NCBI RefSeq assembly: GCF_024158745.1
Contig: NZ_JAMZAW010000011.1
Location: 62,001 to 126,000, forward strand
Source of the DNA: Paenibacillus tyrphae
Lineage (GTDB): Bacteria > Bacillota > Bacilli > Paenibacillales > NBRC-103111
DNA length: 64,000 bases
Direction: 5' to 3'
Of the stretch, positions 45,501 to 53,646 are shown piece by piece; position 1 is the first letter of the stretch; every line of letters begins with the position of its first letter. The position numbers and the translations under genes were made by a program. A model generated the notes under the pieces. The model was not told the origin of the DNA. It made no database searches and saw only the letters and a list, made by a program, of their open reading frames with translations.

Positions 45501-46514
45501 ATGATCCGGCACCCTGACGTGGAACCACTTCGGGAAGCGGCAGGACTGGACTATCGGCTCTGGCCGTTTATGGACGGCGAGCCCTCCGAATGGCAGGTGC
45601 GCCTGTTGAGGCCGGAGCTGTTCGCGGGGATGTCCCAAGCTGCAGCGGCGGTGAGCTTTGCTGATCCCCGCTGGCAGTCGGTGGTCCGGCTGGAGCCGGT
45701 CGACGAAACGGAGCGCTGGGAGCACGAAGTGTGGCGGCGCTTGTCCTGGAGCTACCCCCGGGAGGATGCGACGCTGGTGCTGTCCAAAACGTCCGTTACG
45801 GAGCTGAAGCGGCATTCGGAGCACCGGAAGCTGCTTGAGCTGCTGTCGGACGAGCCGTCTGCGGCATTGTGGCCGGGAATCGGGACGGAGTCCGGAGAAC
45901 CGGTAACGGAAGAGAGGTCCGGGCGGGGAGCCGATGGCGCGGCTTTTCACAAAGTGATTGTCCGAAGACCGCGGTTTATGGAGCGAAGCGGGCCGAATGC
46001 GGCAGAGCGCGGAACGGTGTTTCATACCGTGATGCAGCATATGCCGATGGATCGCCTCCCTTCGGAATCCGACGTCCGCGAGCTGCTGGCCTCTCTGGTG
46101 CAGCGGGAGCTGCTTACGGAGGAGCAATGCGGTCTGGTCGACCCTGCGGTGATCGTGACGTTCTTTGAAAGCGAGCTGGGACGGCGTTTGCTTCACGCCG
46201 AGCGGGTGCATCGGGAAACGCCGTTCAGCTTCGGGCTGCCTGCACGAGACGTCTATGGCGCGGAACGGGGCGGGTTGTCGGATGAGACGGTGATGCTGCA
46301 GGGCGTGATCGACTGTCTGATCGACGAAGGCGACGGCCTCTTGCTGGTGGATTTCAAGACGGACCGGTTAAAAGGCGCTTCTCCGCTTCGGGCGGCGGAA
46401 AAATACCGGCTGCAGCTTGACTTGTACGCCAAAGCCGTCGAGACGATTTGGAAGCGGCCGGTAACCGGAAAATATATCTTTTTATTCGATGGCGCTCATG
46501 TGGTGCAGCTGTGA
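42510..46514 (+). CDS. addA: Helicase-exonuclease AddAB, subunit AddA
   Basis: UvrD-type 3'-5' helicase with a RecB-type nuclease domain. The 1334-aa protein has motif Q/I ([37 protein letters not shown]), motif II ([12 protein letters not shown], Asp412), motif III ([11 protein letters not shown]), motifs V-VI ([21 protein letters not shown] and [21 protein letters not shown]), and the nuclease signature [10 protein letters not shown] with Asp1281 and Lys1283. Length is somewhat above B. subtilis AddA (about 1230) owing to acidic or Gly/Ala-rich inserts near 545-575 and 720-770. It overlaps addB by four bases and precedes sbcD. Confidence 0.97.
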   Translation: [1334 protein letters not shown]

Positions 46515-46641
46515 ATGAAGTAAGAAATGAGGCAGACGCCTGGGATGAGCGGGTGTCGACTATGGAAGCGGAGTAAAGCATAGCTTGGCTTAGGCCAAGT
46601 GTTACCCCGTGGCGACGCTATTAGGGAAGGAAAGAAAAGTC

Positions 46642-47820
46642 ATGCGGATATTGCATACGGCGGATTGGCATTTCGGCCGGACGCTGGAAGGAAGAAGCCG
46701 GCTCGCCGAGCAGGAAGCGTTCGTCGACGAGCTGGCCCTTCTCGTGAAGGAGCAGCAGATCGATCTGGTGCTGCTGGCAGGAGACGTTTACGATTCGGTG
46801 AATCCTCCGGCCGCAGCCGAGCAGTTGTTTTACGATGCGCTGGCGCGTCTGTCGGATCAAGGACAGCGACCAGTTTACGTCATTGCGGGCAACCATGATC
46901 ACCCCGACCGGCTGGCCGCCGCCGACCCGCTGGCGCACAAGCTTGGCGTCACGCTGGTCGGTCTGCCGGAAGCGCGGGTCCATACGGTGGACATCCGGCG
47001 CACGGGCGAAACGGCGGTGCTGTTCGCGCTGCCGTATCCGTCCGAGTCGCGGCTGCGTGAGCTGCTGTCGGAGGGGGCCGACGAGACGCTGCTGCGGGCC
47101 GTATATTCCGAGCGGGTGAGGCATATCGTCGCGGAGCAGGCAAGGCACTACCGCGTGGATACGGTCAATTTGCTCATGAGCCATCTCTATGTGCTCGGCG
47201 GGCAGGAAACGGAGTCGGAGCGGCCGATTCAAGTCGGAGGGGCTTATACGGTCGACACGTCGGCGCTGGAAGCCGGGGCGCAGTACGTCGCCTTGGGACA
47301 TTTGCACCGGCCGCAATTTTTGAAGTCGGAGACGACGACGATCCGCTACAGCGGCTCGCCGCTCGCCTACAGCTTCTCGGAGGCCGGGCAGGCCAAATCG
47401 GTTACAGTGCTTGATCTGAAGCCGGGCGCGGCCCCCCAATTGGAGGAAATCTTCCTCTCTAGCGGGCGTCCGCTTGTGGAATGGAAAGCCAAGGGCGGGC
47501 TGGCGGAGGTGCATCGCTGGCTGGACGAAGGCAAGGACGTCAACGCTTGGATCGATTTGGAGGTTCACTTGCAGGAGACGATGTCAATGGAGCAACTGCA
47601 CCGGCTGCGGCTGGCCCGGGACGGGTTTATTCATATCCGGCCGGTGTACCCGGATCTGGAGGCGTCGCTGCAGGAAGCCGTGTCGGCGACGAAGCTGCCG
47701 ATGGACGAGCTGTTTCGCCGCTTCTACGAGCGGCAGACCGGTGGTGCGCAGCCCGAGCCGGAGCTAATCCGGCTGTTTCTGGAGCTGTTACATACGGAGG
47801 AAGACGAGCCGGCGGTGTAG
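46642..47820 (+). CDS. sbcD: Exonuclease subunit SbcD (Mre11-like)
   Basis: Mn-dependent nuclease of the SbcCD complex, which cleaves hairpins and protein-blocked DNA ends. The 392-aa product shows the metallophosphoesterase motifs HTADWHFGR (Asp8, His10), LAGDVYDSVNPP, IAGNHDHPDRL, LMSHLYVLGG and YVALGHLHRPQ, then the SbcD C-terminal DNA-binding cap. ATG 46642 is used because AAGGAAAG lies 7 bases upstream. The 127 bases between addA and this gene hold no terminator that I can see, only a short CTTGGC/GCCAAG repeat, so an addBA-sbcDC operon is likely. Confidence 0.96.
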   Translation: MRILHTADWHFGRTLEGRSRLAEQEAFVDELALLVKEQQIDLVLLAGDVYDSVNPPAAAEQLFYDALARLSDQGQRPVYVIAGNHDHPDRLAAADPLAHKLGVTLVGLPEARVHTVDIRRTGETAVLFALPYPSESRLRELLSEGADETLLRAVYSERVRHIVAEQARHYRVDTVNLLMSHLYVLGGQETESERPIQVGGAYTVDTSALEAGAQYVALGHLHRPQFLKSETTTIRYSGSPLAYSFSEAGQAKSVTVLDLKPGAAPQLEEIFLSSGRPLVEWKAKGGLAEVHRWLDEGKDVNAWIDLEVHLQETMSMEQLHRLRLARDGFIHIRPVYPDLEASLQEAVSATKLPMDELFRRFYERQTGGAQPEPELIRLFLELLHTEEDEPAV

Positions 47821-47859
47821 CCGGATATTTATAGAGCAAATTGGAAAGGGGGCTCGCTC

Positions 47860-50800
47860 ATGCGGCCGATTCATTTGCAAATCGCGGGGCTGCAAAGCTA
47901 CCGGGAGGCGCAGGACATCGATTTCAGTGCGCTGACCGGCGCGGGTGTTTTCGGCATCTTCGGGCCGACGGGCAGCGGCAAGTCGACGCTACTCGATGCG
48001 ATGACGCTGGCCTTGTTCGGGAAGGTGGAGCGGGCGCCGGGCGGTACGCAGGCGATTATGAACCAGGCGGAGCAGATGCTGTCCGTCTCGTTTACCTTCG
48101 AGCTGGGGCATGCGCTCGGCGTTAAGCGCTACCGCGTAGACCGTCAGTTCAAGCGGGGCGGCGACGTTTCGGTGCTCGGCAGCCTGTGCCGGCTGATTCA
48201 ATACCGGGACGACGAAGCGATCGTGCTGGCCGATAAGGCGGGCGAGGTCAATCAGCGGATTCAGGATATATTGGGTTTGTCGATGGCCGATTTCACCCGG
48301 GCGGTCGTGCTGCCGCAAGGGAAGTTCGCGGAGTTTCTGACGCTGACGGGCAAAGACCGGCGCGCGATGCTGCAGCGCTTGTTTCATCTGGAGTCGTACG
48401 GCGACCGGCTGAGCGCGAAAACCTCCGCCCGTTTCAAGGAAACGGACGTGGCGATCCGGGCGCTTCAAGCGGAGCAGCAGGGGCTCGGCGACGCCTCGCA
48501 AGCGGCGCTGGCGCTGGCCGAGCAGCGGCTCGCGGTAGCGCGCGAAGCCGCCCGCGGGCTGCGCGAGCGGCTCGCCGCCTGCGAGCGCCGCGCCGCGGAG
48601 CTGCGCGCCGTGCGCGAGCTGCAGCGCGAGCGCGCAGCGCTGGCCGCGCGCCAGGCGGCGCTGGCCGCGCAGGCGCCGCGCGTGGCGCAGCTCGCGGCGC
48701 GCCTCGCCCGCGCGGCGCAGGCCGAGCGGCTGCGCCCGCTCGTGCGCCGGCGCAGCGCCGCGGAGGCGCAGCTCGCGCAGCAGCGCGCGGCCGCCCGCGC
48801 CGCCGCCGAGGCGCTCGGCGCCGCGCAGGGCGCGCTCGCCGCAGCGCAGGCGGCGCACGCTGCCGCGCGCGAGGCGCTGGCCGCGCAGGAGGCGCCGCTG
48901 GCCGCGCGGCTCGAGCAGCTGCGCCAGGCCGCGCAGCTCGCGGCTGAGCTCGCCGCGGCGCGCGAGCGGCTGGCCGCGCTGGCCGCCGAAGGCGGGCGCC
49001 GTGAGGCGCAGCTGGCGGCGCTGCGCGCGGAGCAGACGCGCGAGCGCGAGCTGCGCGAGAAGGCGCTGCAGCGGCAGGAGCAGCTGCGCGACGAGCTGAA
49101 GCGGGCGGAGGTGCCCGCTTCGCACCGCGAGCGCCTGCAGGAGGCGCTGCAGGAGAAGCGCGAGCTGGAGCGGCTCGCGAAGCTGGAGGCGGAGCAGCAG
49201 GCGGAAACGAACCGCCTGCAGGCGGAGCTGCAGCGTCTGAGCCACGCGGAGGCGTCGCTGCAAGCGACCCAGCGGGAATGGGAGCGGCTTGCGGCGGAAT
49301 GGTCGCAGGAGCTGCTCGCGGCTTATCGGACGTCGCGGGAGGCGGAAAGCCGGCTGACGGGGCTGGAGAGCCGCATTGCGGAGGAGATTACGCACCGCCG
49401 CAAAGCTCAGCAGCAAGCGGAGCTGTCGGCGATGGCCGAGGCGTTAGCGGCGCACCTGCATCACGGCGAAGCTTGTCCGGTTTGCGGCTCCTTGGCGCAT
49501 CCGAATCCGGCGCTGCCGCAGGCCGAGGGAGCCTCGGACGGGAATTCGCCTGCGCGGCAAGACGAAGCGGCGATGCTCGAGCGGCAGCAGAACGAAGCCC
49601 GCGAAAGCCGGTTTGCGGTCCAAGGCCACTTGCAGTCGCTGGAAGCGCTGGAAAGACAGTGGCGGCAGGCGGTGGAGGAAGAACTCCAGGGGTTACCCGC
49701 TGCGCTAGGCGAAGCGGCTGTCACAGCCATTTCCGCAACGGAATCTTCCAAGGACAACGCGCAGCTAGACATCCCCGGCGAACGGATCACGGAGACGCTG
49801 CGCGAAGCGGCGGAGTCGGCTGCTGGTGTCAGCCGTCAGATTCAGCAGCTGCAAGCGAAACTTCAAGAATTGCTGCAAAACAAGCGCCAGCTGGACAAGC
49901 AGCGGCATGACGGCCAAGCGCGCAAGCAAACGGCGCAAACGCTGTTCGACACCCATGCGGCCAAAGCGGGCGAGACCCGTGAAGCGCTGAACGCCGTCTG
50001 TGCCAGCTGGCAGGCCAAATTTCCGGAGCTCCGGCCCGACGAGCTGGAAGAGCTGGCGGAGCGCCTGAAGCGTCAGGACCAGCTGGCGGAGGAGCTGCGG
50101 GGCCGCTTGGACAAAAGCGTGGAGTTTTTGGACGAGAAGCGGAACCGGATGGAGCAGCTTCAGCAGGAGCTGAACGAGGCGGAAAAAGAGTTCGTCCGAT
50201 TGGCGGCGGAACGGCAAGCGCTTGAGCAGCAGACCGGACAGCAGACGGAGCGGCTGCGGGCTTGGGTAGGAGACGAAGACGCTTCCGCTTTGGCTGCCAA
50301 GGCGCAGGCGGAGCTGCACAAGCTGCGCGCCGAAGCGCAGCGGGCTGCGCAGCTGCTCGAAGAAGCGCAGGCCCGCCAGCAGGCCGCAGCGAAGGCGGAA
50401 GCCGCGGCGCGGCAAGCGTCCGAATCAGCGCGGCTCGCGTGCGAGGAAGCGGAAGCGGAATGGACGCAGCAAGCGTCCGTTGAAGGCTTCGCGACAGCCG
50501 ACGAAGTAACGCAAGCGTTGGTCGAACCGGAGCAGCAGCAGGCATGGGCTGCGGAAGTGGAAGCCCACGGCAAGCAGGAGCACCAACTCGCCGCGCGGCA
50601 AACGGAGCTCGACGCCGAGCTGGCGGGCCGGCAGGTCACCGAAGAAGAGTGGACGGCGCTGGAAGAAGAGCTGGCCCGGTGCAAGGCCGAGGACGAAGCG
50701 GCGCTGCAGGCGACGGCCAAGGCGGAGCGCGACCACGAGGAGCTGCAGGCGAAGCATGCCCGGTGGAGCGAGCTAGAGGCGGAGCGGGAGAAAAGCCAAC

Positions 50801-51315
50801 AGGAGCTGTCCCTGCTAGGCAAATTGCAAAACGTGCTGCGCGGCAACGCCTTCGTCGAATTTTTGGCGGAGGAGCAGCTTATGCACGTCAGCCGTGCGGC
50901 ATCCGAACGGCTCGGTCAGTTGACGAGGCAAAAATATGCGATCGAGGTCGACTCCGGCGGCGGCTTCGTCATCCGCGACAACGCGAACGGCGGCGTACGG
51001 CGGCCGGTGACCACCTTGTCCGGCGGCGAAACGTTCCTGACCTCGCTGTCGCTATCGCTCGCCCTTTCGACGCAAATCCAGCTGAAGGGAGAGCATCCGC
51101 TTGAATTTTTCTTCCTGGACGAGGGGTTCGGCACGCTGGACCAAGAGCTGCTCGATACGGTCATCACCGCGCTGGAAAAGCTGCATTTGGACAAGCTGAC
51201 CGTTGGCGTCATCAGCCACGTGCCGGAGCTGAGAGCGCGGCTGCCGCGCAGGCTGGTCGTTCACCCCGCCGAGCCGAACGGACGAGGCAGCCGGGTGACG
51301 CTGGAAACGATGTAG
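47860..51315 (+). CDS. sbcC: Exonuclease subunit SbcC (Rad50-like ATPase)
   Basis: ABC-type ATPase that powers SbcD. The 1151-aa protein has Walker A GPTGSGKST (residues 35-43), two long coiled-coil arms, the zinc hook CPVC (Cys539, Cys542) at their tip, and the C-terminal lobe with signature TLSGGETFLTSL (around residue 1053) and Walker B LEFFFLDEGFGTLD (Asp1087). Residues about 225-410 (48535-49090) are strikingly rich in Ala, Arg, Leu, Glu and Gln and are written almost entirely in GC-ending codons, unlike the rest of the gene. The ATG at 47860 follows AAAGGGGG. It ends without a visible terminator. Confidence 0.96.
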   Translation: MRPIHLQIAGLQSYREAQDIDFSALTGAGVFGIFGPTGSGKSTLLDAMTLALFGKVERAPGGTQAIMNQAEQMLSVSFTFELGHALGVKRYRVDRQFKRGGDVSVLGSLCRLIQYRDDEAIVLADKAGEVNQRIQDILGLSMADFTRAVVLPQGKFAEFLTLTGKDRRAMLQRLFHLESYGDRLSAKTSARFKETDVAIRALQAEQQGLGDASQAALALAEQRLAVAREAARGLRERLAACERRAAELRAVRELQRERAALAARQAALAAQAPRVAQLAARLARAAQAERLRPLVRRRSAAEAQLAQQRAAARAAAEALGAAQGALAAAQAAHAAAREALAAQEAPLAARLEQLRQAAQLAAELAAARERLAALAAEGGRREAQLAALRAEQTRERELREKALQRQEQLRDELKRAEVPASHRERLQEALQEKRELERLAKLEAEQQAETNRLQAELQRLSHAEASLQATQREWERLAAEWSQELLAAYRTSREAESRLTGLESRIAEEITHRRKAQQQAELSAMAEALAAHLHHGEACPVCGSLAHPNPALPQAEGASDGNSPARQDEAAMLERQQNEARESRFAVQGHLQSLEALERQWRQAVEEELQGLPAALGEAAVTAISATESSKDNAQLDIPGERITETLREAAESAAGVSRQIQQLQAKLQELLQNKRQLDKQRHDGQARKQTAQTLFDTHAAKAGETREALNAVCASWQAKFPELRPDELEELAERLKRQDQLAEELRGRLDKSVEFLDEKRNRMEQLQQELNEAEKEFVRLAAERQALEQQTGQQTERLRAWVGDEDASALAAKAQAELHKLRAEAQRAAQLLEEAQARQQAAAKAEAAARQASESARLACEEAEAEWTQQASVEGFATADEVTQALVEPEQQQAWAAEVEAHGKQEHQLAARQTELDAELAGRQVTEEEWTALEEELARCKAEDEAALQATAKAERDHEELQAKHARWSELEAEREKSQQELSLLGKLQNVLRGNAFVEFLAEEQLMHVSRAASERLGQLTRQKYAIEVDSGGGFVIRDNANGGVRRPVTTLSGGETFLTSLSLSLALSTQIQLKGEHPLEFFFLDEGFGTLDQELLDTVITALEKLHLDKLTVGVISHVPELRARLPRRLVVHPAEPNGRGSRVTLETM

Positions 51316-51344
51316 CATACTTCTACGCGAGCCGTCATAGCTAA

Positions 51345-51353
51345 TGGTATAAT
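51345..51353 (+). promoter_or_regulatory. Extended -10 promoter of the GH26-like gene
   Basis: TGG followed by TATAAT (51348-51353) is an extended -10 element; no good -35 is present. It lies about 36 bases upstream of the ATG. Confidence 0.55.
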
Positions 51354-51388
51354 AAATAGAACAAGCCGCAGCGCAAGGGGGAACAGGA

Positions 51389-53560
51389 ATGACCATCGCC
51401 AATCGCAAGCCGTACTGTCTAGGGGGGCACGACACACATCGCCGAAGCGTACGCCGCTTGCTCGCCGCCGTCGTGAGCGCGGGCTTGCTCCTCGGACACG
51501 GTTTGCCGGTTCAGGCCGACGCCATTTGGGACCGCTGGAAGGCGGCGGATGCCGCCGTGGCCAAAGGAGATGCGGCGTCGGCCGTGCCGCACTGGAAATT
51601 TCTCGTGGAGCATTATGCGGCGGCCGGAGATTGGGAGAATGCCGCGCTGTTTAGCGGCAAGCTCAACCAGCATTTCGACGGCATCAAGGATTACGAGCAG
51701 GCGATCCGCTATTACGAGCAGGAGAACGAGTATTGGCTAAAGGCGGGAAAAGATTGGGGAGCGGTCGATTTGCAGCGGGCGGAGCAGATCCGCACGACCA
51801 TCGAGGCGTATATCGGCACGCAGGATGCCGAAACGCTGCGGCGGCAAGCGGCCCCGAAGAACGGCAAGCTGGCGAAGTTCGAGCCGGAATACGGAACGTA
51901 CATCGGCATGTACACCGAGCGGGACCCCGGGATGCAGAACTATTTTGACCGCTCGGAAAGCTTGTACGGCAAGAAGCATGCGCTGTATCTCGCCTATGCG
52001 CAGGTCGGCAAGCCGTTTCCGAAGCAGCATGCGGCCCGGGCCAAGCAGGCCGGCGCTGCGCTGCAGATCGGCTGGGAGCCGATGAACGGCTTGGATGCCG
52101 TAACGGACGACGTCGTCCGTCAATGGGCGAAGGATGCGAAAGCCGCCGGGATTCCGATTTTTTTACGCTATGCCAGCGAAATGAACGGCGACTGGGTCGT
52201 CTGGCACGGTGATCCGCAAAAATATATCGATAAATTCAAAATGGTTCATGACATCATGGCCGAGGAAGCGCCGAACGTTGCTATGGTATGGAGCCCCGGC
52301 GACGTGCCGATGTATTCGATGGACGCTTATTATCCCGGTGACGATTACGTCGACTGGGTTGGCGTGAGTATGTATACGGAGCCTTATGAGAACGGCGATC
52401 CGCAGCAGGGCAATATGCAGGCGACGAGTCCCGTCGAGCGGCTCGATCATTTGTACAAAACGTACGCCGACCGCAAGCCGCTGATGATTAGCGAGACGGC
52501 CGTCTCCCATTACGCCAACCTGCCGCAGGAGTCGTTTACCGACTACGGGCTGCTTAATCTGCAGCGCCTGTACGAAGTGATGCCTTTCAAATACCCGCGG
52601 CTCAAGTCGATTACGTATTTTAACGTCAACCTGGACATGAAGGAATCGAAGAACAATTACCTGCTTCGTGACAACGAGGCGATGCTGAACCTGTATAAGC
52701 AGCTCATTTCTTCGCCGTATTACTTGTCCAGGGTGGAGCAAGGAGCGAAACCTTCCGACCATGCAGGGTTCGTGTCGATGGGGAAGGACAACGCTATCGC
52801 GCGAGCGGCCAAGCTTATTCCGTTCGTCAAAATCCCGGATATCTACATCGGTAAACTTGAATATTATTTGAACGGAACTTTGCTTGCGACGCAGACGGCC
52901 CCGCCATTCGGAATCGACCTGGTGGCCGGTGCGATCCCGGAGGGCTCGGTTTTTGAACTCGCAGTCTATAATCGCGAAGGACAGAAGAGCGGCTCCCGCT
53001 CGTTTCCGATCGCCTCCAGGATTTCCGTCGATGTGGACGGAAAAGCCGTGCCGTTCGAGCAGCCTCCGGTTCTGATCGAGGGCAATACGCTGACACCGCT
53101 GCGCGCGATTTTTGAAGCGATGGGGGCAAAGGTGGAATGGGATGAGGCGACACGGACAGCCACAGGGAAAAAAGGCTCGACGACCGTCTCCGTGACGATC
53201 GGCAGCGGCGCCGCGAGCATTAACAGGGAAGCTTACCATCTTGAAGCTCCCGCCCGGTTAGTCAACGGCTATACGATGGTCCCGGCCCGTTTTATCGGCG
53301 AAGCGTTCGGCGGCAAGGTCGAGTGGGACGGGGAGACGCAAACGGTGCGAATCGGCACCGGATCGGGGACAGAGAGCGGAACGGCATTGCGGGAGCTTCC
53401 GGTCTCGCTTACCGCGGTGAAGTCCTCGTCCACCGTCACTGCGCTCTCAGCGGAGCGTAAGTCGCCGTCCGACACCAAACCCGGGCCGCTTCAGGCGGTC
53501 GGCGCATGGTTTGGCTGGGTGGGGCAACAGCTAAGCAAACTTTGGAATGATCTGATATGA
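51389..53560 (+). CDS. Secreted GH26-like glycoside hydrolase with copper-amine-oxidase-like domains
   Basis: 723-aa exported protein. The signal peptide (RRLLAAVVSAGLLLGHGLPVQADA, about residues 21-44) is followed by a TPR-like helical region (residues about 45-150: WKAADAAVAKGDAASAVPHWKFLVEHYAAAGDWENAALFSGKLNQHFDGIKDYEQAIRYYEQ). A TIM-barrel domain with GH26/mannanase-like motifs comes next: FLRYASEMNGDWVVW (Glu264, likely acid/base) and KPLMISETAVSHY (Glu369, likely nucleophile). Then come a beta domain and two copper-amine-oxidase N-terminal-like repeats (ISVDVDGKAVPFEQPPVLIEGNTLTPLRAIFEAMGAKVEWDEATRTA and its partner ending GGKVEWDGETQTVRI), common cell-wall-associated modules in Paenibacillus. 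Substrate unproven. ATG 51389 follows AAGGGGG. Monocistronic. Confidence 0.82.
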   Translation: MTIANRKPYCLGGHDTHRRSVRRLLAAVVSAGLLLGHGLPVQADAIWDRWKAADAAVAKGDAASAVPHWKFLVEHYAAAGDWENAALFSGKLNQHFDGIKDYEQAIRYYEQENEYWLKAGKDWGAVDLQRAEQIRTTIEAYIGTQDAETLRRQAAPKNGKLAKFEPEYGTYIGMYTERDPGMQNYFDRSESLYGKKHALYLAYAQVGKPFPKQHAARAKQAGAALQIGWEPMNGLDAVTDDVVRQWAKDAKAAGIPIFLRYASEMNGDWVVWHGDPQKYIDKFKMVHDIMAEEAPNVAMVWSPGDVPMYSMDAYYPGDDYVDWVGVSMYTEPYENGDPQQGNMQATSPVERLDHLYKTYADRKPLMISETAVSHYANLPQESFTDYGLLNLQRLYEVMPFKYPRLKSITYFNVNLDMKESKNNYLLRDNEAMLNLYKQLISSPYYLSRVEQGAKPSDHAGFVSMGKDNAIARAAKLIPFVKIPDIYIGKLEYYLNGTLLATQTAPPFGIDLVAGAIPEGSVFELAVYNREGQKSGSRSFPIASRISVDVDGKAVPFEQPPVLIEGNTLTPLRAIFEAMGAKVEWDEATRTATGKKGSTTVSVTIGSGAASINREAYHLEAPARLVNGYTMVPARFIGEAFGGKVEWDGETQTVRIGTGSGTESGTALRELPVSLTAVKSSSTVTALSAERKSPSDTKPGPLQAVGAWFGWVGQQLSKLWNDLI

Positions 53561-53563
53561 AAA

Positions 53564-53630
53564 TAAAAAAAAGCTCGAACGGTCGGTTCCGCCTTTCACG
53601 GAACCGAGCCCATTCGAGCTTTTTTATTTT
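53564..53630 (+). terminator. Bidirectional rho-independent terminator
   Basis: AAGCTCGAA (from about 53571) pairs with TTCGAGCTT, with the inner stem CGGTTCCG/CGGAACCG. A-runs precede it and T-runs follow it, so it can end both the GH26-like gene and the convergent oxidoreductase gene. Confidence 0.9.
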
Positions 53631-53646
53631 CACGCCTATAACCCGA

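Noticed and set aside
47989..49416. Leu/Arg-rich 475-codon frame on the minus strand opposite sbcC
   Set aside because: Mirror image of the Ala/Glu/Arg-rich coiled coil; no ribosome binding site and no family resemblance.
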